Assembly: GCF_014656295.1 (NCBI RefSeq)
Contig: NZ_BNCD01000008.1
Coordinates: forward strand, 186,001 to 250,000
Reading direction: 5' to 3'
From: Streptomyces sulfonofaciens
Lineage (GTDB): Bacteria; Actinomycetota; Actinomycetes; Streptomycetales; Streptomycetaceae
Length of the DNA stretch: 64,000 bases
In this document: positions 54,949-62,413 of the stretch, in pieces
How positions within the stretch are numbered: the stretch's first letter is position 1
How the letters are laid out: each line of letters begins with the position of its first letter
Position numbers and translations under genes: made by a program
The notes under the pieces: model-generated
Seen by the model: the letters and a program-made list of their open reading frames with translations, nothing else
What the model was told of the DNA's origin: nothing
Databases searched by the model: none

Positions 54949-56673
54949 ATGCGGCTGCGCGCACTGCTGGACACCGATGCGCTGGGTCTCAGGCTGCTCG
55001 GCGGCGGCAATGAGCTGGACCGCGTGGTGCACGGCGTGATGACCACCGACCTGCGGGACCCGAGCCGCTATCTGTCCGGGGGTGAGCTGGTCCTCACCGG
55101 GCTTGCCTGGCGGCGCGCACCGGCCGACTCGGAGCGTTTCGTCGCCCTGCTCGCGGCCGCCGGTGTGGCGGGCCTCGCGGTCGGGGAGGCGGAGCTCGGT
55201 GACGTCCCGGAGGACCTGGTGCGGGCCTGCGCCGGAAACCGTCTGCCGCTCTTCGCCGTACACGAGTCGGTTGCCTTCGCCACGATCACCGAGTACATCG
55301 TCCGCCAGGTCTCCTCGGAACGCGCCGGGGACCTGGCCGCCGTGGTGGACCGCCACCGCCGGCTGATGTCACCCGGGTCCGTGGGCGGCGGCCCGGACGC
55401 CGTGCTCGACCTGCTCGGCTCGGACCTGGACCTGCGGGCGTGGCTGCTCTCCCCGACCGGCCGGCCGGTGGCGGGCCCACGGCCCTCGGGCCCGGCGCTG
55501 CCGGCCCAGGCCGCGGGCCGGCTGGCCGCGGCCTACCTGGGCGCGGCCCGCTCCGGGCGGCCGGGACCGTACCGGGTGGCGCTCGGCCCCACCACCTACT
55601 CCCTGTTCGGGGTGCGCGGCTCGGCAGCGCAGCCGCCCGGCACGGGTGCCCCGCAGGGCACCGACGGCCCGCGCGGTGCCGTGCTGTCGGACTGGCTGCT
55701 CGCCGTGGAGGCCGACGCCGGGGACTGGCCGGCGGAGCGGCTCGACCTGCTGCACGGCGTCACCCGGCTGATCGCGGTCGAACGCGACCGGCGCGACGCG
55801 GCCCGCACGGTGCGCCGCCGGCTCGCCCAGGAGATCGTGGAACTGCTCGGGACCGGCGCGCCCTCGGCCGAGGTGGCGGCACGGCTGAGGGTGGCCGCGC
55901 CGGTGCTGCTGCCGGGGCTCGGCGCCGCGCCGCGCTGGCAGCTCGTGGTGGGCCGCGTCGACTGGGACGCGGCCGGCCCGGCCCCCGACGCATCCGGCGC
56001 ACCGGGCCATCCGGAGACGGGTGCGGTCGCCCGGGCACTGCTGGAGGAGGTCCTCGTCGACCCGCGGTCCACCGGTACCGAGCCCTCCGACCGGATCGCC
56101 GTCGCCCACACGGGGGACGAGGCGGTGGCACTGGTGCCGCTGCCCTCGGTGGGCGGCGCGCGGAGCGCCGAGGCCCCGGAACTGCGCGCCGAAGCACTGC
56201 TCTCCGCGGTGCGCGAGCCGCTCTGCGCAGGGCTCGACGGCGAGGGGCGGCTCACCCTGGGCGTCAGCGCCGCGGTGCGGTCCGCCGAGGGACTGCGCGG
56301 CGCGCTGGAGGAGGCCCGGCACGCCCGCCGGGTGGCCGCCGCGCGCACCGGCCGGGTCTGCGCCGCCGGCCACGAGGAGCTGGCCTCGCACGTGCTGCTC
56401 CTGCCGTTCGTGCCGGACGACGTACGGCACGCCTTCACCGCCCGGTTGCTCGACCCGCTGCGGGAGTACGACCGGCGGCACCGGGCCGAGCTCGTCCCGA
56501 CCCTGGAGGCGTTCCTCGCCAGCGACGGCTCCTGGACACGGTGCGCCGCCCGGCTGCACCTGCACGTCAACACCCTGCGCTACCGGATCGGCCGGATCGA
56601 GCAGTTGACGGGCCGTGACCTGGCACGCCTGGAGGACAAGCTGGACTTCTTCCTGGCCCTGCGGATGAGCTGA
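54949..56673 (+). CDS. pucR: PucR-family purine catabolism regulator
   Basis: 574 residues. N-terminal PucR sensing domain (LRLLGGGNELDRVVHGVMTTDLRDPSRYL, GELVLTGLAW), a central GGDEF-like degenerate domain, and C-terminal HTH_30 helix (LEAFLASDGSWTRCAARLHLHVNTLRYRIGRIEQLTGRDL). Known PucR proteins activate or repress purine-degradation genes. It is divergent from XDH, consistent with local control of that operon. ATG start with GAGGAG six bases upstream. Confidence 0.93.
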   Translation: MRLRALLDTDALGLRLLGGGNELDRVVHGVMTTDLRDPSRYLSGGELVLTGLAWRRAPADSERFVALLAAAGVAGLAVGEAELGDVPEDLVRACAGNRLPLFAVHESVAFATITEYIVRQVSSERAGDLAAVVDRHRRLMSPGSVGGGPDAVLDLLGSDLDLRAWLLSPTGRPVAGPRPSGPALPAQAAGRLAAAYLGAARSGRPGPYRVALGPTTYSLFGVRGSAAQPPGTGAPQGTDGPRGAVLSDWLLAVEADAGDWPAERLDLLHGVTRLIAVERDRRDAARTVRRRLAQEIVELLGTGAPSAEVAARLRVAAPVLLPGLGAAPRWQLVVGRVDWDAAGPAPDASGAPGHPETGAVARALLEEVLVDPRSTGTEPSDRIAVAHTGDEAVALVPLPSVGGARSAEAPELRAEALLSAVREPLCAGLDGEGRLTLGVSAAVRSAEGLRGALEEARHARRVAAARTGRVCAAGHEELASHVLLLPFVPDDVRHAFTARLLDPLREYDRRHRAELVPTLEAFLASDGSWTRCAARLHLHVNTLRYRIGRIEQLTGRDLARLEDKLDFFLALRMS

Positions 56674-56676
56674 GCC

Positions 56677-56762
56677 CGTCCCTGCGGGCGGGGTCCGTCC
56701 CTGCGGGTGAGCCGGGGCCGTCCCGCGGGTGGGCCGGGTGCGTCCCGCCGGTGGGCCGGAGG
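56677..56762 (+). repeat. Degenerate tandem repeat, about four 19-22-bp copies
   Basis: Copies begin CGTCCCTGCGGG or CGTCCCGC(C/G)GG at 56677, 56696, 56719 and 56741, directly after pucR. Non-coding. May also fold into several small stems and help end transcription. Confidence 0.6.
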
Positions 56763-56852
56763 CGCCCTGCGGACGGGCTGACCGGACACCCGGGCGGCCT
56801 CGGTGGCGGTTGACCCGCCGCACGGCCGCGCCGCCCCGCCCGGTCCGGACTT

Positions 56853-56868
56853 TGTGAAATCATTCACC
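56853..56868 (+). promoter_or_regulatory. CRP-like site upstream of TPR gene
   Basis: TGTGA-AATCAT-TCACC matches the CRP/FNR-type TGTGA-N6-TCACA in 15 of 16 positions when the spacer is free. Streptomyces Crp recognises a similar GTG-N-CAC element; about 85 bases upstream of the start. Confidence 0.5.
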
Positions 56869-56951
56869 CACGCCCTCTTGGCCGGGCCCGCCCTTCCGTG
56901 CTGAGATGCGGCCACGACTCAACATCACAATGGCGTGCTAGGGGAGGGAAC

Positions 56952-57728
56952 GTGGCGCGTACCGCCATGTCTGGTACCGGAACGACCGCAGGAAACGATC
57001 CACTCCAGACCGCGGTATGGCGGCTGCGCTCGCGCGCCTGCTGGGCCGACGCTGCCGCCCTCCTGGAAGAGCGCGCGGCGACGGACGCGGCGACTGCGCT
57101 CCAGCGCGTCACGCTGCTCGTCGAGCGCTGCCTGTACACCGAGCAGGGCTGGGCCGAGGCCGAGGACGCACTGCGCACGGCGGAGGCGCTCGCCCAGGAC
57201 GACGGCGAGCGGGGCGCCGCCGCCTGCGAGCGCGGCCACCTCGCGTACGCGGCCACGCTGTTGCGGGTGCGCGACCGCGCGGACGAGGCGCGGGCTGCGC
57301 TGGGTCGCGCCGCCGCCCTGATCGCACCCGGCGCGCCCGGCCGCGCGCTGCTCGACTTCAGACGCGGGCTGATCGCGGAGAACCTCGCCGGCTCCGCCCA
57401 GGCAGCGCGCGCCGCCTACCGCAGGGCGCACGCGGGCGCCACGGCGCACGACGACCAGTTCCTGCTCTCCTACACCTGGCGCCACCTGGCCGGACTGGCC
57501 CTGCGCGAAGGCGAGTTGACCGAGGCCAGGCACGGCTTCGCGGAGTCGCTGCGGATCCGTGAGGAGCTCGGCTACCTCGTCGGGACGGCACCGGCACTGG
57601 TCGCGCTCGCGGATGCGGAGGCGGATCCGGAGGCGGGCCGGCTGCGCGCCGAGGCGACGCGGCTCTTCCGGTTGCTGGGCGGCGTACCCACCTGGCTCGC
57701 GGACCGGCTGACGCCTTCGGCCGCATAG
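56952..57728 (+). CDS. Tetratricopeptide-repeat-type helical protein, function unknown
   Basis: 258 residues, almost entirely alpha-helical and Ala/Arg/Glu-rich. Repeated helix pairs such as AEDALRTAEALAQDDGERGAAACERGHLAYAATLL and EARHGFAESLRIREELGYLVGTAPALVALADAE match TPR spacing. No signal or membrane segment: cytoplasmic scaffold or adaptor. GTG start (VARTAMSGTG) with GGGAGGG four to five bases upstream; an ATG five codons later is the alternative. Confidence 0.78.
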   Translation: MARTAMSGTGTTAGNDPLQTAVWRLRSRACWADAAALLEERAATDAATALQRVTLLVERCLYTEQGWAEAEDALRTAEALAQDDGERGAAACERGHLAYAATLLRVRDRADEARAALGRAAALIAPGAPGRALLDFRRGLIAENLAGSAQAARAAYRRAHAGATAHDDQFLLSYTWRHLAGLALREGELTEARHGFAESLRIREELGYLVGTAPALVALADAEADPEAGRLRAEATRLFRLLGGVPTWLADRLTPSAA

Positions 57729-57757
57729 CCGTGCCGGGCCCCGGCGGCCCGGCACGG
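57729..57757. terminator. Stem-loop between convergent TPR and GntR genes
   Basis: Perfect 12-bp arms CCGTGCCGGGCC and GGCCCGGCACGG with a 5-base loop, immediately after the TPR stop. Confidence 0.75.
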
Positions 57758-57797
57758 CGGGCGCCCGGGCACCGGACGCGGTCCGGCCGGGGCGCGC

Positions 57798-59129
57798 TCA
57801 GGTGCCGGCGCCCCGGAAGTGCTCCCGCATCAACGACTCGACCACCGCGAGGTCGCGGACGGTGAGGGCGTCGAGGAGCGCGGCGTGCTCCGCCGCGTCA
57901 GCCAGCAGGCCGGCGCGGCGTCCCGCGGGCGGCCCGCCGGGCACGGGCCACTGCGCGCGGCGGTGCAGTTCGTCCGCGGTGCGCACCAACTGCTGGTTCC
58001 CCGACAGGGCCAGCACCGCACGGTGGAACGCGCGGTCCGCGACCGCGTAGCCCGCCAGGTCGGCGCGGGACGCGGCGACCGTGGTCGCCTCGGCCAGCGG
58101 CCGCAGCTCCACCCAGCGCGCGGCCGACAGGGTACGGGCCAGGTGCAGCACGACGGGCACCTCGAGCAGTGATCTGACCTCGGCCAGCTCGGCCAGCTCC
58201 CGATCGCTGCGGCGCACCACCCTGAAGCCCCGGTTGGGCACCACCTCGACGGCACCCTCGCCCGCCAGTTGCTGCATCGCCTCGCGGACCGGAGTGGCGG
58301 ACACCCCGAAGTGCTCGGCGAGCACCGGTGCCGAGTAGACCTCGCCGGGCACCAGGTCGCCGTCCACCAGCGCGGTGCGCAGCGCGTCGAGGACCTGCCC
58401 GCGCACCGAGCACCGCTGCACCTGCGGGCGCCCGCCGGGCGTCCGCACCTCCTCGGACGGCGGGCCGCCCGTGCCCCGCGCGCGCTGCCCGGGTACGTGG
58501 CCGGCAGCCGCCCGCGGCCCGTGCCCCGTCGGGGCCGGCGCCCCCCGGGCCGCTTCCGCCGCGGCCCGAGGGCCCGCCCGGTCGCCGGCCGCGGCCCGGC
58601 CGTCCGCACCGGCGAGGCCGTCCTGACCCTCCGCACCGCCCCGCCCGTCCGCGCCACGGGCGGCCTCGGCACCACGGGCGGCCTCGGCACCGTCGCCGGC
58701 GTCCGCGGCATCCGCCGCACGCACACCACCCGAGGCGTCCGCGTGAGCGAGGGAGGCGTCCGCACGGGCGGGGGAGGCACCCGCGTGAGCCGGGGAGGCA
58801 CCCGCGTGAGGCGAGCCGGCCGCATCAGCCGACGTTCGCGGACCGTCGGGGGCGGCCCGCGCCTGAGGGGTCCGCGGGCCGCCGCCGACACCCGGTACCG
58901 GCCCTTCCGGGTCCGGCCCTTCCGGGTCCGGCCCTTCCGGGTCCGGCGGCAGGCCCGCGGCCTGCCGGCGCCGCTCGGCGGGTGGCGCCTCGTGCCCGGT
59001 GGCCGACGCACCGCCGCCGCCCCCGCCGGCCCCGCCGGCCGCGATTCCACCGTCCGGCGGGCAGGCGTCCCCCGTCCGCGGCAGCCCCGCGGTGCCGGCC
59101 GCGGCGCTCCGTGTGCGGGGCTGCTCCAC
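57798..59129 (-). CDS. GntR/FadR-type regulator with 240-residue low-complexity N-terminus
   Basis: 443 residues. The GntR wHTH spans about 242-307 (VRGQVLDALRTALVDGDL, VLAEHFGVSATPVREAMQQL, NRGFRVV) and the FCD ligand domain 315-440 (FHRAVLALSGNQQLV, MREHF). Residues 1-240 have no fold: Ala/Gly/Pro/Asp-rich, with a triple PDPEG repeat (63-77) and AGASPAHAGASPARADAS-type repeats (109-133). GTG start is supported by AAGGAG six bases upstream. Typical FCD regulators are 210-250 residues. An internal start near the wHTH is possible, for example at the V around 237-242, but no ribosome binding site is obvious. Confidence 0.82.
   Translation of the reverse strand: MEQPRTRSAAAGTAGLPRTGDACPPDGGIAAGGAGGGGGGASATGHEAPPAERRRQAAGLPPDPEGPDPEGPDPEGPVPGVGGGPRTPQARAAPDGPRTSADAAGSPHAGASPAHAGASPARADASLAHADASGGVRAADAADAGDGAEAARGAEAARGADGRGGAEGQDGLAGADGRAAAGDRAGPRAAAEAARGAPAPTGHGPRAAAGHVPGQRARGTGGPPSEEVRTPGGRPQVQRCSVRGQVLDALRTALVDGDLVPGEVYSAPVLAEHFGVSATPVREAMQQLAGEGAVEVVPNRGFRVVRRSDRELAELAEVRSLLEVPVVLHLARTLSAARWVELRPLAEATTVAASRADLAGYAVADRAFHRAVLALSGNQQLVRTADELHRRAQWPVPGGPPAGRRAGLLADAAEHAALLDALTVRDLAVVESLMREHFRGAGT
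58898..58942 (-). repeat. Three perfect 15-bp tandem repeats inside GntR gene
   Basis: CCGGCCCTTCCGGGT three times without mismatch; on the minus strand each encodes Pro-Asp-Pro-Glu-Gly in the low-complexity N-terminus. Perfect identity suggests recent slippage. Confidence 0.9.
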
Positions 59130-59268
59130 TCTGCGCTCCTTCTGGCCGTTTCCCGGTCGTGCACGACTCTGTGCGGTTCTGCGCGGCTTGTACCGCGGCG
59201 GGCGAGGTGCACCGTCGGTGAGCACGATAGGACGCCCCGGCTCCGGTGGAAACCTCGATCAACTCAGG

Positions 59269-59287
59269 TAAGGTAAGGCTTACCTGT
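59269..59287 (+). promoter_or_regulatory. Iron box (DmdR1/IdeR-type)
   Basis: TAAGGTAAGGCTTACCTGT, 14 of 19 to the actinobacterial consensus TTAGGTTAGGCTAACCTAA, with core palindrome AGGTAAG-G-CTTACCT. Located 28 bases upstream of the FhuF-like start. Confidence 0.75.
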
Positions 59288-59314
59288 CAACGATCGAGGT
59301 TCGGTGGTCCCTGC

Positions 59315-60211
59315 ATGCCCGCTCCCGCCCTGGTCGCACCCGCCGCGGGCCGCCGCGCCACGCGGCCGGGCGCCGCGCCCGCACCCCACACCTCCCCGGT
59401 GGCGGACGCGTACGCGCGGCTGACCGGGGTCTTCCCCGGGCTGCGGGTGAGCGAGCTGGGCCCGGGCGAGCGGACTCCGCGGGAAGAGGGCTGGGTCTCG
59501 GCGGCCGCCCTCGCGGACGGCGGCGCCGCGCTCGACGCCTTCCTCGCCCGGGACGACGAGCAGGTCCTGCGCGACCACGGCCGCCGCGCCCGCCCCGACG
59601 TCGTCGCCACCTTCGCGCTGCACCGCTATGCGTGGCCCGCCTGCCTGCTGTTCACGGTGCCCTGGTTCCTCGACCGCCGGGTGCCGCGCCTGCCGGTGTC
59701 GGACGTCTCCTACCAGCGTCGCGCCGGTCGGATGGCGGTGCGCACCGCCGCCTTCGCCTGCCTGCCCGGCGACCCCGCGGCGGCACTGCCCACCGCACGG
59801 GTGGTGTCCGGCGAGGAGGAGCTGCGCGCGGAGCTGCGCGCGGCCGTGGCGGAGCACCTCGGGCCGCTCCTCGGTGCGTTCGGGCCGCGGATGCGCCGCC
59901 GGGGCCGCGCGCTGTGGGGCATGGCGACCGACGAGGTCGTGGAGGGCCTCTGGCACATCGGGCACCTGCTCGGCGAGGAGCGGCGCGCGATGCGGGAGCT
60001 GGGCCTGCTGATGCCCGGGTCCACCGCGCCCTACGCGGGGAACGCCGCGTTCCGCGAGCTGACCGGCCCGCGGGGCCGGGCGCTGCCCACCCGGGACCGC
60101 GTGAGCTGCTGCCTCTTCTACACCCTGCGCCCGCAGGACACCTGCACGACCTGCCCGCGCACCTGCGACGCGGAGCGCGTCGCACGGCTCGCGGGGCCCG
60201 CCAGCGGCTGA
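59315..60211 (+). CDS. FhuF-like ferric iron reductase / 2Fe-2S siderophore-iron protein
   Basis: 298 residues. The C-terminus SCCLFYTLRPQDTCTTC contains the CC-x10-C-x2-C cysteine set of FhuF-type reductases, which coordinates a 2Fe-2S cluster and reduces siderophore-bound iron. The rest (LHRYAWPACLLFTVPWFLDRRVPRLPV) matches the family body. Start MPAPALVAP lies just after the iron box; a longer frame would start inside the box. Expression should rise in iron starvation. No siderophore transporter is adjacent. Confidence 0.87.
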   Translation: MPAPALVAPAAGRRATRPGAAPAPHTSPVADAYARLTGVFPGLRVSELGPGERTPREEGWVSAAALADGGAALDAFLARDDEQVLRDHGRRARPDVVATFALHRYAWPACLLFTVPWFLDRRVPRLPVSDVSYQRRAGRMAVRTAAFACLPGDPAAALPTARVVSGEEELRAELRAAVAEHLGPLLGAFGPRMRRRGRALWGMATDEVVEGLWHIGHLLGEERRAMRELGLLMPGSTAPYAGNAAFRELTGPRGRALPTRDRVSCCLFYTLRPQDTCTTCPRTCDAERVARLAGPASG

Positions 60212-60473
60212 CGGCCACTGACGGCCACCCTCCCGGGGGTGGCACGGAAGCGGTTCCGCGCATCGGCTATTCTTCGATTCCCTTGCGGGCGGCCTGCATT
60301 CGCATGCGTCGAACGCAACTGGCATGATCCATACGGGAGTTCGAGGAGAACGCCGTCATCGGCCCGTACGGGCACCTCCTTGGCGTCCTCTTGCTCCGAA
60401 GACCCCCGGCATCCCACCGGAACTGAGCCACTATGGCGCCCGAAACGCCCGAACCCGATGCAAGGGACCCCAG

Positions 60474-61526
60474 ATGAGATTGACCGACATATCGATGGAC
60501 TGGTTGCTCCCCAGTGCCGTGCTGCTCCTGGGCATGGGCGTGGCGGTCGCGGTGCTCGCCCACCAGCGGCGCGCCAAGGAGACCAGCTCCTCCGATGACT
60601 CGTGGGAGCGCAGTGAGGAGCGCAGGCGCCGCAAGGAGGCGCTGATGGGCACAGCGTCGTACCTGCTGCTGTTCTGCTGTGCGGCGGTGGCCGCCGCGCT
60701 CTCCTTCCACGGTCTGGTGGGTTTCGGTCAGCAGAACCTGGGGCTGTCCGGCGGCTGGGAGTACCTGGTTCCGTTCGGGCTCGACGGTGCGGCGATGTTC
60801 TGCTCGGTGCTCGCGGTGCGTGAGGCCAGCCACGGTGACGCGGCGCTCGGCTCCCGCCTCCTGGTGTGGACGTTCGCCGGTGCCGCCGCCTGGTTCAACT
60901 GGGTGCACGCGCCGCGCGGCATCGACCACGCGGGCGCCCCGCAGTTCTTCGCCGGTATGTCCCTGTCCGCCGCCGTGCTCTTCGACCGCGCGCTGAAGCA
61001 GACCCGCCGGGCCGCGCTGCGCGAGCAGGGCCTGGTGCCCCGCCCGCTGCCGCAGATCCGTATCGTCCGCTGGCTGCGTGCGCCGCGTGAGACGTTCGGC
61101 GCCTGGTCCCTGATGCTGCTGGAGAACGTCCGCACCCTCGACGAGGCCGTGGACGAGGTGCGTGAGGACCGCAGGCAGAAGGAGCAGAACCGGCTGCGCA
61201 GGCGGGACCAGCACAAGATGGAGCGGGCCCGGCTGAAGGCGATCACCCGCAGCCACCGGCGCTGGCCGACCCGGGGCGGCCGCCAGGTCGACATCCAGGG
61301 CGGACACAGTTCCTCTGCGCCCGCCCTGCCCTCTCCCGAGAGCGCCGGGGAGTCCTCGGCCCATGCCGAGCAACTGCCGATGCGTTCCCGGCCGTCCCTG
61401 CAGGCCATCAGGAGCGGCGGCGACTCGATCACGGTGGACCTCACCGCGGAGGACGACACACAGACCCTGCCGCGGCTCGACTCCCTGGAGCGGAAGCTGA
61501 AGGACCTGGAGCAGCAGTTCGGCTGA
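60474..61526 (+). CDS. DUF2637 membrane protein (SpdB-like)
   Basis: 350 residues. Four membrane helices in the N-terminal half: LLPSAVLLLGMGVAVAVLAH, YLLLFCCAAVAAALSFHGLV, LVPFGLDGAAMFCSVLAV and LLVWTFAGAAAWFNWV. Then a basic, coiled-coil-prone cytoplasmic region (EDRRQKEQNRLRRRDQHKMERARL) and a disordered tail with a terminal LERKLKDLEQQFG helix. DUF2637 proteins occur widely in Streptomyces and related SpdB proteins in plasmid spread regions, but function here is unknown. ATG with AAGGGA upstream. Confidence 0.82.
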   Translation: MRLTDISMDWLLPSAVLLLGMGVAVAVLAHQRRAKETSSSDDSWERSEERRRRKEALMGTASYLLLFCCAAVAAALSFHGLVGFGQQNLGLSGGWEYLVPFGLDGAAMFCSVLAVREASHGDAALGSRLLVWTFAGAAAWFNWVHAPRGIDHAGAPQFFAGMSLSAAVLFDRALKQTRRAALREQGLVPRPLPQIRIVRWLRAPRETFGAWSLMLLENVRTLDEAVDEVREDRRQKEQNRLRRRDQHKMERARLKAITRSHRRWPTRGGRQVDIQGGHSSSAPALPSPESAGESSAHAEQLPMRSRPSLQAIRSGGDSITVDLTAEDDTQTLPRLDSLERKLKDLEQQFG

Positions 61527-61589
61527 CGGGCGTGAGGCACGGGCCGGGCAGCCGCTGCGGCCACCGGCACGGGCCCGGGAGCAGCCGCA

Positions 61590-61627
61590 GCGAAGGCGCC
61601 ACCGCGATCTCGCGGTGGCGCCTTCGC
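61590..61627 (+). terminator. Strong intrinsic terminator-like hairpin
   Basis: Perfect 18-bp arms (GCGAAGGCGCCACCGCGA and complement) with a two-base loop TC. Between the convergent DUF2637 and ATPase genes. Confidence 0.85.
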
Positions 61628-61694
61628 GTGTGCCGTGTGCGGTGTGGCGTGTGCCACGTGTAGTGCGTGAGGTGCGCCGTGTCCGGCCGGCCGG

Positions 61695-62105
61695 TCACCC
61701 GCCGTCGGCGTCGAGCTCGAACCACACCACCTTCCCGCTGCCCTGCGCCCGCACTCCCCAGGCATTGGCCAGCGACTGAACGAGCAGCAGGCCCCGTCCG
61801 TTCGTGCCCTCGTCCGCGCCGGGCGCTCTCGGCCTGGGGACGCGGTCCACGAAGTCCTTGACCTCCACCCGCAGGACGTGCGGCCCGACGGTGGCCGTCA
61901 GGACGGCCTCGTCGTCCGTGTGGACCAGGGCGTTGGTGATCAGCTCCGTGGTGAGCAGCTCTGCTGTTTCGGACCGTCCCGGCTTCCCCCAGTGCTCCAG
62001 CAGGGCCCGCAGCGCATGCCGTGTGTCGGGAACCGCCTGGAGATCAGCGCGTCCCAGCCTGCGCCTCAGCCTTGTCCGCTCAGTGTCCCGTGCTTCCCTT
62101 GCCAT
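61695..62105 (-). CDS. Histidine-kinase-like ATPase, RsbW-type regulatory protein
   Basis: 136 residues. N box ELLTTELITNALVHTDD and G2 motif GRGLLLVQSLANAWGV of the GHKL fold. Streptomyces carry dozens of these small proteins as anti-sigma or signalling kinases. Start MAREARDTE is chosen because the upstream frame is Cys/Gly-rich and non-family; a GTG five codons earlier is possible. No sigma factor or antagonist gene is adjacent. Confidence 0.83.
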   Translation of the reverse strand: MAREARDTERTRLRRRLGRADLQAVPDTRHALRALLEHWGKPGRSETAELLTTELITNALVHTDDEAVLTATVGPHVLRVEVKDFVDRVPRPRAPGADEGTNGRGLLLVQSLANAWGVRAQGSGKVVWFELDADGG

Positions 62106-62413
62106 GTCCCCCGTCCACACGTTGCTACCGGTCCTTCCCCCTGAATGCCCCCTCGAACAGGTACACGAGATGCATGCCCCACCCGGTGTGCTGCACTCAT
62201 GTCCTTTCATGGGACACCCAAGGCGTCACGGGACAGTCATGATCAGGTCATGGAAAGTCATGGTCGCGTACCAACTTGGGACGGCACGGGAAAGCGGCCA
62301 CGAGCGGGATCCGGAGCGTTTCGGGCAGGGCTCGCCGTACCGCTCCGGATCATGGTTGTGCCGGGGAATTTCTGACCTGAAACGTTCAGGGCCCTGAAAG
62401 AAAGCCCGCGAGG
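62106..62413. other. Intergenic region between ATPase and pyruvate oxidase genes
   Basis: 308 bases, AT-richer than average for the window (repeated CATGG/ATGATCATGG words at 62235-62275). Probably carries the ATPase promoter; no gene or clear terminator recognised. Confidence 0.4.

Noticed and set aside
62106..62210. Cys-rich N-terminal extension of the RsbW-like ATPase
   Set aside because: Residues such as ECSTPGGACISCTC look zinc-finger-like but are not part of the family, and no ribosome binding site supports the earlier start.
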